61,452 bases of DNA from the NCBI GenBank assembly GCA_021324935.1, contig JAJPIE010000010.1, positions 1 to 61,452 of the forward strand. Reading direction: 5' to 3'. Both the position numbers and the translations under genes were made by a program. Each line of letters begins with the position of its first letter. The first letter of the stretch is position 1. Below the pieces are notes generated by a model. It was not told the origin of the DNA. It did no database searches and saw only the letters and a program-made list of their open reading frames with translations. Positions 1-10,343 of the stretch are shown here, in pieces. This DNA comes from Acidobacteriota bacterium. Lineage in GTDB: Bacteria > Acidobacteriota > Terriglobia > Acidiferrales > UBA7541.

Positions 1-873
1 ACGGTGCTGGTGATTTTCGCGGCGTTCAAATACCGGCGGAAGAACGCAAACGAAGTGGGAGACGACGTTCACGGAAACACCGCGTTGGAAATCGGTTGGA
101 CGGCGATCCCCACGCTGATCGCCCTTTTTATTTTTGCGTGGGGCGCGGTGGTTTACGTGAACTACCGGATTGCGCCCAAGGACACATTGGACATTTATGT
201 CGTGGGCAAGCAATGGATGTGGAAGCTGCAGCAGCCAAATGGAAGAAAGGAAATCAACGAGCTGCATGTTCCGGTGAACCGCGACGTGAAGCTGATCATG
301 GGCAGCGAAGACGTGATCCACAATTTCTACGTGCCGGCATTCCGCGTGAAGATGGACGTGGTGCCGGGGCGCTACAACACGATGTGGTTCCGGCCAACGC
401 AGGTCGGGAAGTACCATTTCTTCTGCTCGCAATATTGCGGGACCAACCATGCCGTAATGGGCGGTTGGGTGACGGTGATGGAACCCGCGGAGTATGCTGC
501 GTGGCTTGCAGGAGAAGCCGGCGACGTAAATCCGGCATCGGCGGGAGAAAGGCTGTTCACGCAGCTTGCCTGCGTGACCTGCCACCTTGCGAATGGAACG
601 GGCCGCGCGCCCTCGCTCAATGGTGTGTATGGCGCCAAGGTCCTGCTTGCAGACGGCACCACGATCATCGCGGATGAGGCGTACATTCGAGAATCGATTC
701 TTCAGCCGAAGGCAAAAATTGTGGCCGGGTATCAGCCAGTGATGCCCACGTTCCAGGGCTTGGTGACGGAGGAGCAGATATTGAATCTGACCGCCTACAT
801 CAAGTCTCTGCAGTCGCAGCCTGTGCCCGCCAAGGGCGCGGGAATCGCGCCAGCAGCAGCGGGGAAGAAATAG
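1..873 (+). CDS. ctaC: Cytochrome c oxidase subunit II with fused cytochrome c domain (5' partial)
   Basis: Accepts electrons from cytochrome c and passes them through the binuclear CuA centre to subunit I. The reading frame is open at base 1, so the N-terminus and first membrane helix lie outside the window. One helix remains (visible residues about 37-56). The CuA loop [14 protein letters not shown] is at about visible residues 142-155, with the upstream His in [13 protein letters not shown]-terminal cytochrome c domain carries CVTCH at about 191-195 and a likely Met ligand in YQPVMPTF, which makes this a caa3-type subunit II. It is one base from the ATG of subunit I. The family is clear; only the start is missing. 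Confidence 0.95.
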   Translation, partial: TVLVIFAAFKYRRKNANEVGDDVHGNTALEIGWTAIPTLIALFIFAWGAVVYVNYRIAPKDTLDIYVVGKQWMWKLQQPNGRKEINELHVPVNRDVKLIMGSEDVIHNFYVPAFRVKMDVVPGRYNTMWFRPTQVGKYHFFCSQYCGTNHAVMGGWVTVMEPAEYAAWLAGEAGDVNPASAGERLFTQLACVTCHLANGTGRAPSLNGVYGAKVLLADGTTIIADEAYIRESILQPKAKIVAGYQPVMPTFQGLVTEEQILNLTAYIKSLQSQPVPAKGAGIAPAAAGKK

Positions 874-874
874 C

Positions 875-2560
875 ATGAGCATGGTAAGCACGGCACCGGC
901 GCCGAAAATGCCGGAAAAACACTACCTGAACGCCACCTACGGGATCCGTTCGTGGCTGCTCACGACGGACCACAAGCGGATTGCGCTGTTGTATCTGGCC
1001 TCGGTGACGTTCTTTTTCTTCATCGGCGGCTTCTTCGCGATGATGATCCGTCTGCACTTGCTGACACCGAACGGCCTGATGCTGACGGCGGATCAATATA
1101 ACCGCATGTTCACAATGCACGGCGTGACCATGATTTTCTTTTTCCTGATCCCGTCGATTCCCGCCGTGCTTGGGAACTTCTTCATCCCGCTGATGATCGG
1201 AGCGAAGGACCTGGCGTTTCCGAGAATCAACCTGCTGAGCTGGTACATTTACATCATCGGCGGCATGTTCACGATGTGGTCCATGGTGAACGGTGGAGTC
1301 GACACGGGCTGGACGTTTTACACGCCGCTGAGCACGGTTTATTCGAATTCGGCGGTCGCGCCGACGGTGATTGGCGTATTCATTACAGGGTTTTCGTCCA
1401 TTCTGACCGGTTTGAATTTCCTGGTGACGATTCACACAATGCGCGCACCGGGGATGACGTGGTTCCGGTTGCCGCTTTTTGTCTGGGCGCACTACGCCAC
1501 TTCGATCGTCATGATCCTGGGCACGCCGGTGGTGGCGATCACGCTGGCGCTGGCAGGCATGGAACGGATCTTCGGATTGGGCTTTTTTAACCCGGCGATG
1601 GGCGGAGACCCGATTCTGTTCCAGCACCTTTTCTGGTTTTATTCGCACCCGGCCGTATACATCATGATTTTGCCGGCCATGGGTGTGATCAGCGAATTGA
1701 TACCGACATTCGCGCGCAAAAAGCTATTTGGGTATCCCTTCGTGGCAGCGGCGAGCCTGGCGATTGCGGTGATCGGATTCCTGGTTTGGACCCACCACAT
1801 GTTTGTGACCGGACAGTCGACCTATGCCGCGGTGGCCTTCTCTTTTCTGACGTTCCTCGTGGCAGTGCCGTCGGCGGTGAAAGTGTTCAACTGGACGGCG
1901 ACGCTGTTTGGGGGGTCGATTTCGTTTGACACGCCGATGCTGTACGCCTTCGGATTTCTCGGCTTGTTCCTGGTGGGCGGCCTTACGGGCTTGTTCCTTG
2001 GCTGTCTGGGAGTGGACATCAATATCCACGATACGTATTTCGTGGTGGCGCACTTCCATTACATCATGGTGGGCGGCGCGGTGATGGGGTATCTCGGCGG
2101 GTTGCATTTCTGGTGGCCCAAAATGACGGGGCGTATGTATCCGGAATGGCTGGCGCGCATTGCGGCGTTCACACTGTTCATCGGATTCAACTTCACGTTC
2201 TTCCCGCAATTTATTCTGGGAATTATGGGAATGCCGCGGCGGTATCACGTGTACCCGCCGGAATTCCAGATTTACAACGTGATGTCAACGGCCGGGGCAT
2301 CGATCCTGGCGATTGGTTACCTGCTGCCGATGATTTACCTGACGTGGGCGGCATTCTACGGCGAAGTGGCGGGAGAGAATCCCTGGCCAGCGACGGGCCT
2401 GGAATGGAAGACGCAGTCTCCGCCGCTTACAGAGAACTTTGAAGTGACTCCGGTTGTGACGTGGGAGGCATACGACTTCCATAATCGGCCGGATCTGGGA
2501 CTCGAAGTACCCGGCGGGCACGGACCACGAATTGTGGCACCGGCTCACGGAGACGACTGA
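875..2560 (+). CDS. ctaD: Cytochrome c oxidase subunit I (A2-type heme-copper oxidase)
   Basis: Catalytic subunit that reduces O2 to water and pumps protons in the inner membrane. The 561-residue length is normal. About twelve hydrophobic helices are visible, with low-spin heme ligand MHGVTM, the CuB/Tyr motif YSHPAVY, the CuB histidine pair in THHMF and the C-terminal heme ligands in [11 protein letters not shown]. YSHPxVY replaces GHPEVY, the established mark of A2-subfamily enzymes that lack the D-channel glutamate. It starts at ATG one base after the subunit II stop, so the two are probably translationally coupled. Subunits III and IV follow. Confidence 0.97.
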   Translation: MSMVSTAPAPKMPEKHYLNATYGIRSWLLTTDHKRIALLYLASVTFFFFIGGFFAMMIRLHLLTPNGLMLTADQYNRMFTMHGVTMIFFFLIPSIPAVLGNFFIPLMIGAKDLAFPRINLLSWYIYIIGGMFTMWSMVNGGVDTGWTFYTPLSTVYSNSAVAPTVIGVFITGFSSILTGLNFLVTIHTMRAPGMTWFRLPLFVWAHYATSIVMILGTPVVAITLALAGMERIFGLGFFNPAMGGDPILFQHLFWFYSHPAVYIMILPAMGVISELIPTFARKKLFGYPFVAAASLAIAVIGFLVWTHHMFVTGQSTYAAVAFSFLTFLVAVPSAVKVFNWTATLFGGSISFDTPMLYAFGFLGLFLVGGLTGLFLGCLGVDINIHDTYFVVAHFHYIMVGGAVMGYLGGLHFWWPKMTGRMYPEWLARIAAFTLFIGFNFTFFPQFILGIMGMPRRYHVYPPEFQIYNVMSTAGASILAIGYLLPMIYLTWAAFYGEVAGENPWPATGLEWKTQSPPLTENFEVTPVVTWEAYDFHNRPDLGLEVPGGHGPRIVAPAHGDD

Positions 2561-2632
2561 GCGGGTGCCGGGCAGCGTCCCGGAGACAGGCGAGCGGTTG
2601 GCGCCTGAACTTGAAGGTTAGGGGAGTGCGGA

Positions 2633-3370
2633 GTGCATCGCACCGGAGCATTATTCGGGCAGTTTAAGACGCTAGAGCAGCAGAAGGACACTGCCACGCT
2701 CGGCATGTGGATCTTCCTGGTGACCGAAGTAATGTTCTTCGGGGGGATCATGCTGGCGTACACGATCAACCGGCACACGTACTTTCACGCGTTTGCGATG
2801 GGCAGCAACACGCTGAGCCTGCCGTTAGGCGCAACGAACACCCTGGTGCTGCTGGCGAGCAGCTTTACCATGGCAATGGGTGTTTGGTCGGCACAAACGA
2901 GCCGGAAGCAACTGCTGAGCATTTTTCTGATGCTGACGATCATTCTCGGATTTGTGTTTTTCGGGATCAAGTATGTGGAGTACGCGCAAAAGTTTCACCA
3001 TCACCTGGTGCCGGGCAAGAATTTCGACATCGGCTACTGCGTGCACAATCCCAACATGTGCCCCGATGTGAGCGCGACGGAGCTGCAGGAAGAAGGAGAG
3101 CGGCTGGACGCGGCTGAGAAAGCCGATCCTAATTTGCAAGCGCACGCGCAGCTCTATTTTTCCGCATATTTCGGAATGACCGGGTTGCACGCGCTGCACA
3201 TGGTAATCGGAGCGGGTCTGCTGTTCTGGTTGCTGAAAAATTCATTCAGCGGGCAATATAACGCCGAGTGGAACACTCCCGTGGACATGGTGGGACTCTA
3301 CTGGCACTTTGTCGATATCGTATGGATTTATCTTTTTCCCCTGTTATATCTGATCGATCGGCATAAATAA
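2633..3370 (+). CDS. ctaE: Cytochrome c oxidase subunit III
   Basis: Membrane subunit that stabilises the oxidase and supports proton uptake. The 245 residues contain typical subunit III motifs: a WIFLVTEVMFFGG helix near residue 25, an HALHMVIGAG segment and a terminal YWHFVDIVWIYLFPLLYL helix. The chosen start is GTG, preceded by an AGGGGAG-like Shine-Dalgarno sequence. A soluble insert at about residues 120-170, containing two Cys (YCVHNPNMCPDV), lies between helices and is longer than in compact homologues. It sits 72 bases after ctaD and 10 bases before the subunit IV gene. Confidence 0.94.
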   Translation: MHRTGALFGQFKTLEQQKDTATLGMWIFLVTEVMFFGGIMLAYTINRHTYFHAFAMGSNTLSLPLGATNTLVLLASSFTMAMGVWSAQTSRKQLLSIFLMLTIILGFVFFGIKYVEYAQKFHHHLVPGKNFDIGYCVHNPNMCPDVSATELQEEGERLDAAEKADPNLQAHAQLYFSAYFGMTGLHALHMVIGAGLLFWLLKNSFSGQYNAEWNTPVDMVGLYWHFVDIVWIYLFPLLYLIDRHK

Positions 3371-3380
3371 GGAGCGACAC

Positions 3381-3737
3381 GTGTCCGAACAAGCGCATGC
3401 CGAACATGTTGTGCCTCCGGGAGTGTATGCCGGAATCATAAGCACGCTCGTGATTCTGACCCTGCTCACGGTTTATGCGGCGTATGTGGACCTGGGGCGA
3501 TTCAACATCGTAGTGGCGTTGGGAATTGCAACGATGAAGGCCACGCTCGTGGTGCTTTTTTTCATGCACGCGAAATATGTTCCAAAACGCACCAAGCTGG
3601 TGATCATGGCGGGAATTTTCTGGCTGGCGCTGCTGCTATTCATGACGCTGAGTGACTACGTTTCGCGCGTAGACTATCGTGGAGTGCAGTATCCGATGAC
3701 ACGGAACTTCACCGCCAGCATGGCGCAAAAAAGTTAA
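3381..3737 (+). CDS. ctaF: Cytochrome c oxidase subunit IV family protein
   Basis: Small accessory subunit of caa3-type oxidases. It has 118 residues and three predicted membrane helices (about residues 14-35, 43-63 and 70-91), with the family segment MKATLVVLFFMHAKY in the middle. Translation starts at GTG behind GGAG. It is the last gene of the oxidase operon and is followed by a strong hairpin terminator 31 bases downstream. Position, size and topology support the call; sequence conservation in this family is low. Confidence 0.88.
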   Translation: MSEQAHAEHVVPPGVYAGIISTLVILTLLTVYAAYVDLGRFNIVVALGIATMKATLVVLFFMHAKYVPKRTKLVIMAGIFWLALLLFMTLSDYVSRVDYRGVQYPMTRNFTASMAQKS

Positions 3738-3768
3738 GTAACAAGATCTTAATTGAAGATAGAGAACG

Positions 3769-3794
3769 GGAGGCTCCGAGGAAGCCTCCTTTTT
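3769..3794 (+). terminator. Rho-independent terminator of the oxidase operon
   Basis: A perfect 7-bp stem GGAGGCT (3769-3775) / AGCCTCC (3783-3789) with a 7-base loop is followed directly by five T residues. It lies 31 bases after the ctaF stop and closes the ctaC-D-E-F operon. Confidence 0.9.
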
Positions 3795-3799
3795 GTTTC

Positions 3800-4160
3800 T
3801 GGGCGTGACCGGAATCGACTTGGAGAATTGGAAGGCACACCTCTGCCGGTTGGTCAGGTGCTTTTCAGGGTGTTTGGGAGGTGGCCGCATGCGCGGCAGA
3901 GATGGTAGTAGCGAACGGCAGAAGTGAGGGAAGAACGAACCGGCCCAGCCCTCAATCCCCTAAAGGGATCCTCGGCTCGCCCTTCCCACGGCTTGAGAAA
4001 TTGCAAGCCGCTAGCCAACAGTAAGTGCTGTATAATCAACGTATTAAAGTCTATTGCCCGGTAAAAAAGAACTACCCCCGAGGAAATTTTTACTCTGGAA
4101 AACCAGCTCACATAAGAGAGAGAAACTTTTTCCGCTGGCGAAGCTTCAGCGGTCCGCACA
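3800..4160. other. Intergenic region without a recognised gene
   Basis: This stretch between the oxidase terminator and the uvrA promoter holds no ORF with coding character. A perfect TATAAT occurs at 4031-4036, but I see no -35 at suitable spacing. No tRNA-like or strong hairpin structure was found. Confidence 0.5.
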
Positions 4161-4162
4161 AC

Positions 4163-4192
4163 TTGACCTTGCCTCGCGCGTGTTGCTATTTT
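4163..4192 (+). promoter_or_regulatory. Candidate sigma70-type promoter of uvrA
   Basis: TTGACC (4163-4168) is followed after 18 bases by TATTTT (4187-4192), preceded by TGC as an extended -10. It predicts a start near 4199, about 60 bases before the uvrA ATG. I saw no SOS-box-like palindrome. The call rests on motif match only. Confidence 0.45.
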
Positions 4193-4261
4193 GAAAGACT
4201 ATGCTGGGCTCAGTCTACCCACTGAGCGCCAGGGCTCCTGTGGATAGAGCACTCGAGGTTT

Positions 4262-7135
4262 ATGGGACTTACCAAACTAGTGGTGCGCGGGGCGCGGCAG
4301 CACAACCTGAAGAACATCAGCCTGGAGATTCCGCGCAACACGCTCACCGTCATCACGGGGCTGTCCGGCTCCGGCAAATCCTCGCTGGCATTTGACACGA
4401 TATACGCGGAGGGACAGAGGCGATATGTGGAATCGCTCTCCGCGTATGCGCGGCAATTTCTGGATCAGATGGAGCGGCCGGAAGTGGACGTGATCGAGGG
4501 ATTGTCGCCCTCGATTGCGATCGAACAGAAGACGACAACGCGTTCGCCCCGGTCGACGGTTGGGACCATCACGGAGATTTACGATTACTTGCGCGTAGTC
4601 TACAGCGCCGTGGGCGTGCCGCATTGCCCGAATTGCGGAAAGCCGATCACGCGTCAATCCAGCGAACAGATCGTGCAGGCGATTCTGAACGGTGAGCTGT
4701 GCAAGCCCGATGACCGGATCATGATCCTGGCGCCCATCGCGCGAGGGAGAAAAGGGGCGTACCGCAAGGAATTGGAAAAGCTCGCGCAAGACGGATTTGT
4801 CCGCGTGCGCATCAATGGCGAGTTGCTGCCGCTGGACGAGATTCCGGTGCTCGACAAGCGGAAGAATCACACGATCGAAGTGGTGATCGACCGGCTGTTG
4901 GTGAAGCAAGGCGTGGCGTCGCGGCTGGAGCAATCGATTGCAACGGCATTGAAGCTCGCGCAGGGACTTGTGACAGTGGCGGTGGTTGGCGGAGAGGAGC
5001 ATGTTTTCTCCGAGAAGCTGGCGTGTCCGGATTGCGGACTGTCCGTGCCGCAACTGGAGCCGAGGTCGTTCAGTTTCAATTCGCCTTACGGGGCTTGTCC
5101 GGCGTGCAACGGACTGGGCTCAAAATATGATTTCGATCCCGCGAAGGTGATTGCGGACTGGACGCGGCCGTTGTTTGACGGCGGCCTGGGACCGGGATCA
5201 GGCTCGGCGATCCTGAAACGCACGCTGGAGCTGGCCGCGTATGCGCATGGATTTCACCTGGATACGCCGTTCGAGAAATACCCGGCGCGGGTGCAGAATC
5301 TGCTGCTCTACGGATATCCGAATCAAGGCACAAAACGCACGGGCGACGGCAAAATAGGCGGGAGTGAGAAGGGCTTTCGGTTCCAAGGCATCTTGAAATT
5401 CTTGGAGCGGAATTTCGAAGAGTCGAATTCGGATTCGTATCGCGAATGGATGACGCAATACATGTCGGCGACAACCTGCAGCGCATGCCAGGGAAAGCGG
5501 CTGCGCCCGGAATCGCTGGCGGTGAAGCTGGCAAGCTGGTCGATTGCGGATTTTACGGCGTTGGCCATCAGCGACGCACGGCCGGCGGTGGATAAGATTC
5601 TGGGAGAACTAACGCCACGGCAGAAAGAAGTGGCCGGGAGGCCGTTGGGGGAAATCGCGGAACGCCTGGATTTCCTGCTCGCGGTTGGATTGGGCTACCT
5701 GAGCCTGGATCGATCGGCAGCCACACTATCGGGCGGAGAGGCGCAGCGGATCCGTTTGGCAACGCAGATCGGATCGCGGCTGCGGGGTGTGCTCTACGTG
5801 CTCGATGAGCCGTCGATTGGATTGCACGCGCGGGACAATGACCGGTTGCTGCACTCCCTGGAACAGTTGCGGAATCTGGGAAATACCGTTCTCGTCGTGG
5901 AGCATGACGAAGACACCATCCGGCGGGCGGATTTTGTAGTCGACCTCGGGCCCGGCGCGGGGAATGCAGGGGGTCATCTGGTGGCCCAGGGAAAGCCGGC
6001 GGAGATCGCGGCTGCCGCGGAATCGCTGACCGGAAAATATCTCTCGGGCGCCAAAGAAATTCCGGTGCCGGTCAAGCGGCGAAGCCCGAATGGCAAGGCC
6101 ATCCAGATTGTTGGAGCGCACGCAAACAATTTGAAGGATGTGGACGTTTCAATCCCGCTGGGGTTGCTCACGGTGGTGACTGGGGTTTCCGGTTCGGGGA
6201 AATCGACGCTGGTGAACGACATTCTCTACCGCGTGCTGGCGCAGAAGCTGTACCGTTCGATGGAGCAACCAGGGGCGCACCGGATCTTGCTAGGCGTGGA
6301 GCACATCGACAAAGTGATCGAGATTGACCAGGCGCCGATCGGGCGCACCCCGCGCTCCAATCCTGCCACTTATACGGGTGTTTTTGCGCCAATCCGAGAA
6401 TTGTTTGCCATGTTGCCGGAGTCGCGCGGGCGCGGGTACAAGCCTGGACGGTTCAGCTTCAATGTGAAGGGCGGGCGCTGCGAAGCATGCCAGGGCGAAG
6501 GCTTGCGGCGGATCGAGATGAATTTTCTGCCGGACGTCTACGTGACCTGCGAGGTTTGCCGCGGCCGGCGGTACAACGCGGAGACGCTGGCGGTGCGATA
6601 CAAAGGCCACAGCATCAATGACGTGCTGAACTTGCCGGCCAGCGACGCGCTGAAGCTGCTGGAAAACATTCCGCAAATTCAGCAGAAGCTGGCCACGATT
6701 GTGGAAGTGGGGCTGGGTTACGTACAGCTTGGGCAATCGGCAACGACTCTATCAGGAGGAGAAGCGCAGCGCATTAAATTGGCGCGCGAACTTTCGAAGC
6801 GACAGACCGGAAGGACGATGTACATTCTGGACGAGCCGACGACTGGTCTGCATTTCGACGACGTGCGCAAGTTGCTGGATGTTTTGCAGCGGCTGGTGGA
6901 TTTGGGCAACACGGTGTTGATCATTGAGCACAATCTCGACGTGATCAAGCAGGCGGATTGGATTATCGACCTGGGGCCTGAAGGCGGAGCGGGCGGAGGG
7001 CGGATTGTCGCGCAAGGGACACCGGAGCAGGTGGCGAAAACCAAGAAGTCGTACACGGGTCAAGCGCTTGCAAACCACCTGGGAATGAACGGCGCAGGAA
7101 TGATAGCGAGCAACGGGAATCACAAAGCGTCTTAA
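4262..7135 (+). CDS. uvrA: Excinuclease ABC subunit A
   Basis: Damage-recognition ATPase of nucleotide excision repair; it loads UvrB on distorted DNA. The 957 residues carry two ABC modules: Walker [10 protein letters not shown] at about 33-41 and GVSGSGKST near 641-649, and signature motifs [12 protein letters not shown] (about 490) and [12 protein letters not shown] (about 829). Zinc-binding cysteine pairs are seen as CPNC, CPDC...CPAC and CEAC...CEVC. Full length with no odd residues. The ATG at 4262 begins the conserved N-terminus, and a candidate promoter lies just upstream. It is probably transcribed alone or with the next + strand gene. Confidence 0.97.
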   Translation: MGLTKLVVRGARQHNLKNISLEIPRNTLTVITGLSGSGKSSLAFDTIYAEGQRRYVESLSAYARQFLDQMERPEVDVIEGLSPSIAIEQKTTTRSPRSTVGTITEIYDYLRVVYSAVGVPHCPNCGKPITRQSSEQIVQAILNGELCKPDDRIMILAPIARGRKGAYRKELEKLAQDGFVRVRINGELLPLDEIPVLDKRKNHTIEVVIDRLLVKQGVASRLEQSIATALKLAQGLVTVAVVGGEEHVFSEKLACPDCGLSVPQLEPRSFSFNSPYGACPACNGLGSKYDFDPAKVIADWTRPLFDGGLGPGSGSAILKRTLELAAYAHGFHLDTPFEKYPARVQNLLLYGYPNQGTKRTGDGKIGGSEKGFRFQGILKFLERNFEESNSDSYREWMTQYMSATTCSACQGKRLRPESLAVKLASWSIADFTALAISDARPAVDKILGELTPRQKEVAGRPLGEIAERLDFLLAVGLGYLSLDRSAATLSGGEAQRIRLATQIGSRLRGVLYVLDEPSIGLHARDNDRLLHSLEQLRNLGNTVLVVEHDEDTIRRADFVVDLGPGAGNAGGHLVAQGKPAEIAAAAESLTGKYLSGAKEIPVPVKRRSPNGKAIQIVGAHANNLKDVDVSIPLGLLTVVTGVSGSGKSTLVNDILYRVLAQKLYRSMEQPGAHRILLGVEHIDKVIEIDQAPIGRTPRSNPATYTGVFAPIRELFAMLPESRGRGYKPGRFSFNVKGGRCEACQGEGLRRIEMNFLPDVYVTCEVCRGRRYNAETLAVRYKGHSINDVLNLPASDALKLLENIPQIQQKLATIVEVGLGYVQLGQSATTLSGGEAQRIKLARELSKRQTGRTMYILDEPTTGLHFDDVRKLLDVLQRLVDLGNTVLIIEHNLDVIKQADWIIDLGPEGGAGGGRIVAQGTPEQVAKTKKSYTGQALANHLGMNGAGMIASNGNHKAS

Positions 7136-7211
7136 AGTTTAGAGTGAAGCTTGACGCCCAAGCGATTTGCTTGCGTGGGTGGACGGTTCCTCGTAGAGTG
7201 ATGAGACCTGA

Positions 7212-8213
7212 ATGAGCATTTACGATATCCAACCAGCGATTCTGGGCGGAGTGCGGACGTACTCGCTCGCCAGCCGCAAAAGCAAGGTGAACGTGCGGGA
7301 GTTTGCGCGTCCTGCGGGGAAAGGCGTGTCACTAAAGACTTTTCTGGATGGGCTGCCTCAGATCCTGGCGGGAAAAGACCTTCGCTTGTTGCTCAGCGCC
7401 ATTCGCCGTGCGAAGGCGAAGAAGAAGGCCGTCCTTTGGGGCGTCGGCGGGCACGTGATTAAGGTCGGGCTTGGGCCCGTGCTGATCGAACTGATGCGCT
7501 CCGGTTATGTGACTGGCATTGCGATGAACGGGGCCGCGCTGATTCACGATTTTGAAATTGCGCTTGCGGGCCAGACCTCCGAGGATGTGGAAGTTTCGCT
7601 AGGCGAAGGAAAATTCGGCATGGCGGAGGAGACGGGATTTGGCATAAACGAGATCGCCAAGTTGGCGCAGCGGATCCGGATCGGGTACGGCGAAGCGGCA
7701 GGGCAATACTTGCATAGCGGGATCTTGGCGGTAAAGCACGCGGAGTCCAGCATCCTCGCGTGCGCGTACAGGTTGAGGATTCCCGTAACCGTACACGTAT
7801 CGATTGGGACGGATGTTCCGCACATGCATCCGGCCGCGGACGGCGCAGCGCTGGGAGCGGCAAGTTACCGGGATTTTCAATTGTTTTGCGCACTGGTACA
7901 GCGCATGGATGGAGGAGGTGTTTATCTGAATTGGGGTTCTGCGGTGATTTTGCCGGAAGTATTTCTGAAGGCGGTTTCCGTGGCGCGAAACATGGATGTG
8001 GCGATGCAGCAGATCACCACCGCGAATTTCGATTTCATCCAGCATTACCGGCCGCTGCAAAATGTGGTGAAGCGGCCAACGGTGTCGAAGGCGGCCCCCG
8101 GCGAGGGCGGCTCACAAGGATTTGCCATTACCGGACATCACGAATTGCTGATGCCGTTGGTTGCCGGGGCTTTAAGGTCAGGATGGCCGGCGAAGGAGCC
8201 GAAACGCGGATAA
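7212..8213 (+). CDS. Conserved protein of unknown function (possible deoxyhypusine-synthase-like fold)
   Basis: I do not recognise the precise family. The 333-residue protein has no signal peptide or membrane helix. It has glycine-rich Rossmann-like stretches (LWGVGGHVIKVGLGPVLIELM near 75-95; MNGAALIHDFEIALAG near 100), a central segment PVTVHVSIGTDVPHMHP and a C-terminal GHHELLMPL. The MNGA-IHDFE pattern and segment order faintly recall deoxyhypusine-synthase-like proteins, but this is inference and no catalytic lysine could be assigned. It begins 76 bases after uvrA, and the CPBP protease gene starts 2 bases after its stop, so the latter two are probably co-translated. Confidence 0.6.
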   Translation: MSIYDIQPAILGGVRTYSLASRKSKVNVREFARPAGKGVSLKTFLDGLPQILAGKDLRLLLSAIRRAKAKKKAVLWGVGGHVIKVGLGPVLIELMRSGYVTGIAMNGAALIHDFEIALAGQTSEDVEVSLGEGKFGMAEETGFGINEIAKLAQRIRIGYGEAAGQYLHSGILAVKHAESSILACAYRLRIPVTVHVSIGTDVPHMHPAADGAALGAASYRDFQLFCALVQRMDGGGVYLNWGSAVILPEVFLKAVSVARNMDVAMQQITTANFDFIQHYRPLQNVVKRPTVSKAAPGEGGSQGFAITGHHELLMPLVAGALRSGWPAKEPKRG

Positions 8214-8215
8214 AC

Positions 8216-9163
8216 ATGAGCGAATACGAAGAAGACTCTCCTTCACTGACACCAGGCCCGAGCGAAACTTCGAAGGGCCACTCTTCCGCTTCCGAACCAA
8301 CGACCGAGCCTGACAATCCGCTGGGACGGACGCAGAATCAGAAAAGCCAGCAAGATATGGGAATCGCGACACTTCCCTATTCTCCGGCGAAGACTTATCC
8401 GGAAGATCTGCAGATCAGTTGGTCCTGGGCGCATTTCATCGTCTTTGTCGCTTATGGGTTTATCAGTCTGGTGCTGATCCAGGGGGTCCTGGCGACTGTG
8501 TACGCGCCACATCGGAGGATGAGCACAAAGCAATTGGAGGAGTACCTGATTTCTAAGCCGGAGTTTGCGATCGGGAGCATGTTGTTGTGGTATGCGGCGA
8601 TTTTCTTTTTTCTTTATGTCACCTTGTCGGTGCTGCGCGGGCACATCTTCTGGCGGACCCTGGGATGGCGGAAATTGATTCCAATGAGCGCCGAAATGCC
8701 GAAGAGCCCGCTGGCTTACCTATTTGCCGGAGCAGGATTGTCGTTTTTTGTGGCGTTGGCCACGGCGAGCATGAAGTCGCCGGAGCATACGCCGATCGAA
8801 GAACTCTTCAAATACCGGCAGACAGCAATTATGTTCGTGGCGATGGCGGTGCTGGTTGCACCACTGGTTGAGGAAACGTTGTTTCGTGGATATTTGTATC
8901 CTATGTTCGCCAGAGCGTTTGGAATTGGGCCTGCGATCCTGCTGACGGGGCTGCTCTTCGGCTTAATGCACGGCGCACAACTTGGATGGACGTGGAGCCT
9001 GGTGGCCATGTTGACGACGGTCGGGGTGGTTTTCACGCTGGTGCGAGCCCGGACGGGAACCGTGTTCGCCAGCTTTTTGATGCATTTGGGATACAACGGA
9101 CTGATTTCCGCAGCCGCGCTGGTGAGCACGCACGGATTCACGAAAATGCCAGGGAAGATGTAG
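8216..9163 (+). CDS. CPBP-family intramembrane glutamic endopeptidase (CAAX protease-like)
   Basis: Membrane protease of the CAAX/ABI (CPBP) family; substrates are unknown. The frame is open upstream to 7760, but that part overlaps the preceding gene in another frame, so I start at the ATG at 8216 (315 residues), two bases after the neighbour's stop. The first 60 residues are polar and Ser/Pro/Glu-rich. Six or so helices follow. The three family motifs are present: EETLFRG (about 219-225), FGLMH (about 248-252) and HLGYN (about 290-294), supplying the catalytic glutamates, the histidine and the asparagine. Confidence 0.87.
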   Translation: MSEYEEDSPSLTPGPSETSKGHSSASEPTTEPDNPLGRTQNQKSQQDMGIATLPYSPAKTYPEDLQISWSWAHFIVFVAYGFISLVLIQGVLATVYAPHRRMSTKQLEEYLISKPEFAIGSMLLWYAAIFFFLYVTLSVLRGHIFWRTLGWRKLIPMSAEMPKSPLAYLFAGAGLSFFVALATASMKSPEHTPIEELFKYRQTAIMFVAMAVLVAPLVEETLFRGYLYPMFARAFGIGPAILLTGLLFGLMHGAQLGWTWSLVAMLTTVGVVFTLVRARTGTVFASFLMHLGYNGLISAAALVSTHGFTKMPGKM

Positions 9164-9219
9164 CCGATTCGCGGGGAATGTCACGTCCGGTAAAATAACA
9201 GAAGAGGACAATCGAGAAA

Positions 9220-10287
9220 ATGTACGTTGCGCAACCGATTGCATGGACTGACCAGGGCGTGGTGATGCTGGACCAGCGCCGCCTTCCGGCCGACGAGATC
9301 AACTACACCTACACGGATTACCGGGAAGTGGCCAAAGCGATTCGCGACATGGTGGTTCGGGGAGCGCCGGCAATCGGCGTAGCCGCAGCCATGGGCGTGG
9401 CGCTGGGCGTGCAGAAATCGCGCGCGCGGAACGTGGAGGAATTGAAAACAGAGTTTGCGGCGATCTGCGAGACGCTGGCCAAGACGCGGCCGACGGCGGT
9501 GGACCTTTTCTGGGCGCTGGAGCGCATGAAAGCGCGGTTCGCCGAACTGACACGAGCGACGAGGGAAATGGAGCAAATTCGGCGCGCTCTGGTCGAAGAG
9601 GCAAAACTGGTTCACGCGGAAAAGAAGGATACGGACGATGCCATCGGCCGCTACGGCGCGGAATACATGCCCAAGGAAGGGCAAGTGATGACGCAGTGCA
9701 ACGCCGGCGCGCTGGCCACCGCAGGGATAGGCACGGCGTTGGGAGTGATTCGCGTGGCGTACGAGCAAGGACGAAAGATCCACGTGCTGGTGCCGGAGAC
9801 GCGACCGTATTTGCAGGGAGCGCGGCTGACGGCGTGGGAATTGCACCGGGGCGGAATTCCGCTCACTTTGATTACGGACAACATGGTGGGTCATTTTCTG
9901 AAAAGCGGAAAAGTGGGAGCCATCGTCACGGGAGCGGACCGGATCGCCGCCAACGGAGACACAGCGAACAAGATCGGGACTTACCAGATCGCGGTGCTGG
10001 CCAAGGAAAACAACGTGCCGTTTTATATCGCGGCGCCGATTTCGACGCTGGATTTGTCGATCGCGTCGGGAGAGCAGATTCCGATCGAGGAACGGTCCGC
10101 AGCCGAAGTGACGCACATTCAGGGAGTGCGAATCGCGCCGGATGTTCCCGCGGCACATCCCGCGTTTGACGTGACGCCGAATCGCTACATCGCGGCGATC
10201 TTCACGGAACGCGGGGTGGCGAAGGCGCCATACACGGAATCGCTGCGGAAATTCGCGGAAGAGATTCCCGCGAAAGTTGCGGGTTAG
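9220..10287 (+). CDS. mtnA: S-methyl-5-thioribose-1-phosphate isomerase
   Basis: Isomerises methylthioribose 1-phosphate to methylthioribulose 1-phosphate in methionine salvage. The 355-residue length is typical. It shows the family motifs [14 protein letters not shown] near residue 48, the catalytic Cys in [13 protein letters not shown] (about Cys160) and the catalytic Asp in [19 protein letters not shown] (about Asp240). No other methionine-salvage gene is in the window. It converges with the TPR gene on the other strand; a small CCTCG/CGAGG hairpin lies between their ends at 10338-10351. Confidence 0.95.
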   Translation: MYVAQPIAWTDQGVVMLDQRRLPADEINYTYTDYREVAKAIRDMVVRGAPAIGVAAAMGVALGVQKSRARNVEELKTEFAAICETLAKTRPTAVDLFWALERMKARFAELTRATREMEQIRRALVEEAKLVHAEKKDTDDAIGRYGAEYMPKEGQVMTQCNAGALATAGIGTALGVIRVAYEQGRKIHVLVPETRPYLQGARLTAWELHRGGIPLTLITDNMVGHFLKSGKVGAIVTGADRIAANGDTANKIGTYQIAVLAKENNVPFYIAAPISTLDLSIASGEQIPIEERSAAEVTHIQGVRIAPDVPAAHPAFDVTPNRYIAAIFTERGVAKAPYTESLRKFAEEIPAKVAG

Positions 10288-10343
10288 GCGGGCTGGAGCC
10301 TCAAGCAAGAATCGACCTAAATGCCGTTCACTACACACCTCGA

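Noticed and set aside
4031..4036. TATAAT as uvrA promoter
   Set aside because: No -35 element at 16-18 bases; the TTGACC/TATTTT pair nearer the gene fits better.
7760..8215. N-terminal extension of the CPBP protease
   Set aside because: It overlaps the preceding gene in another frame and lacks membrane or family sequence; the ATG at 8216 follows the neighbour's stop.
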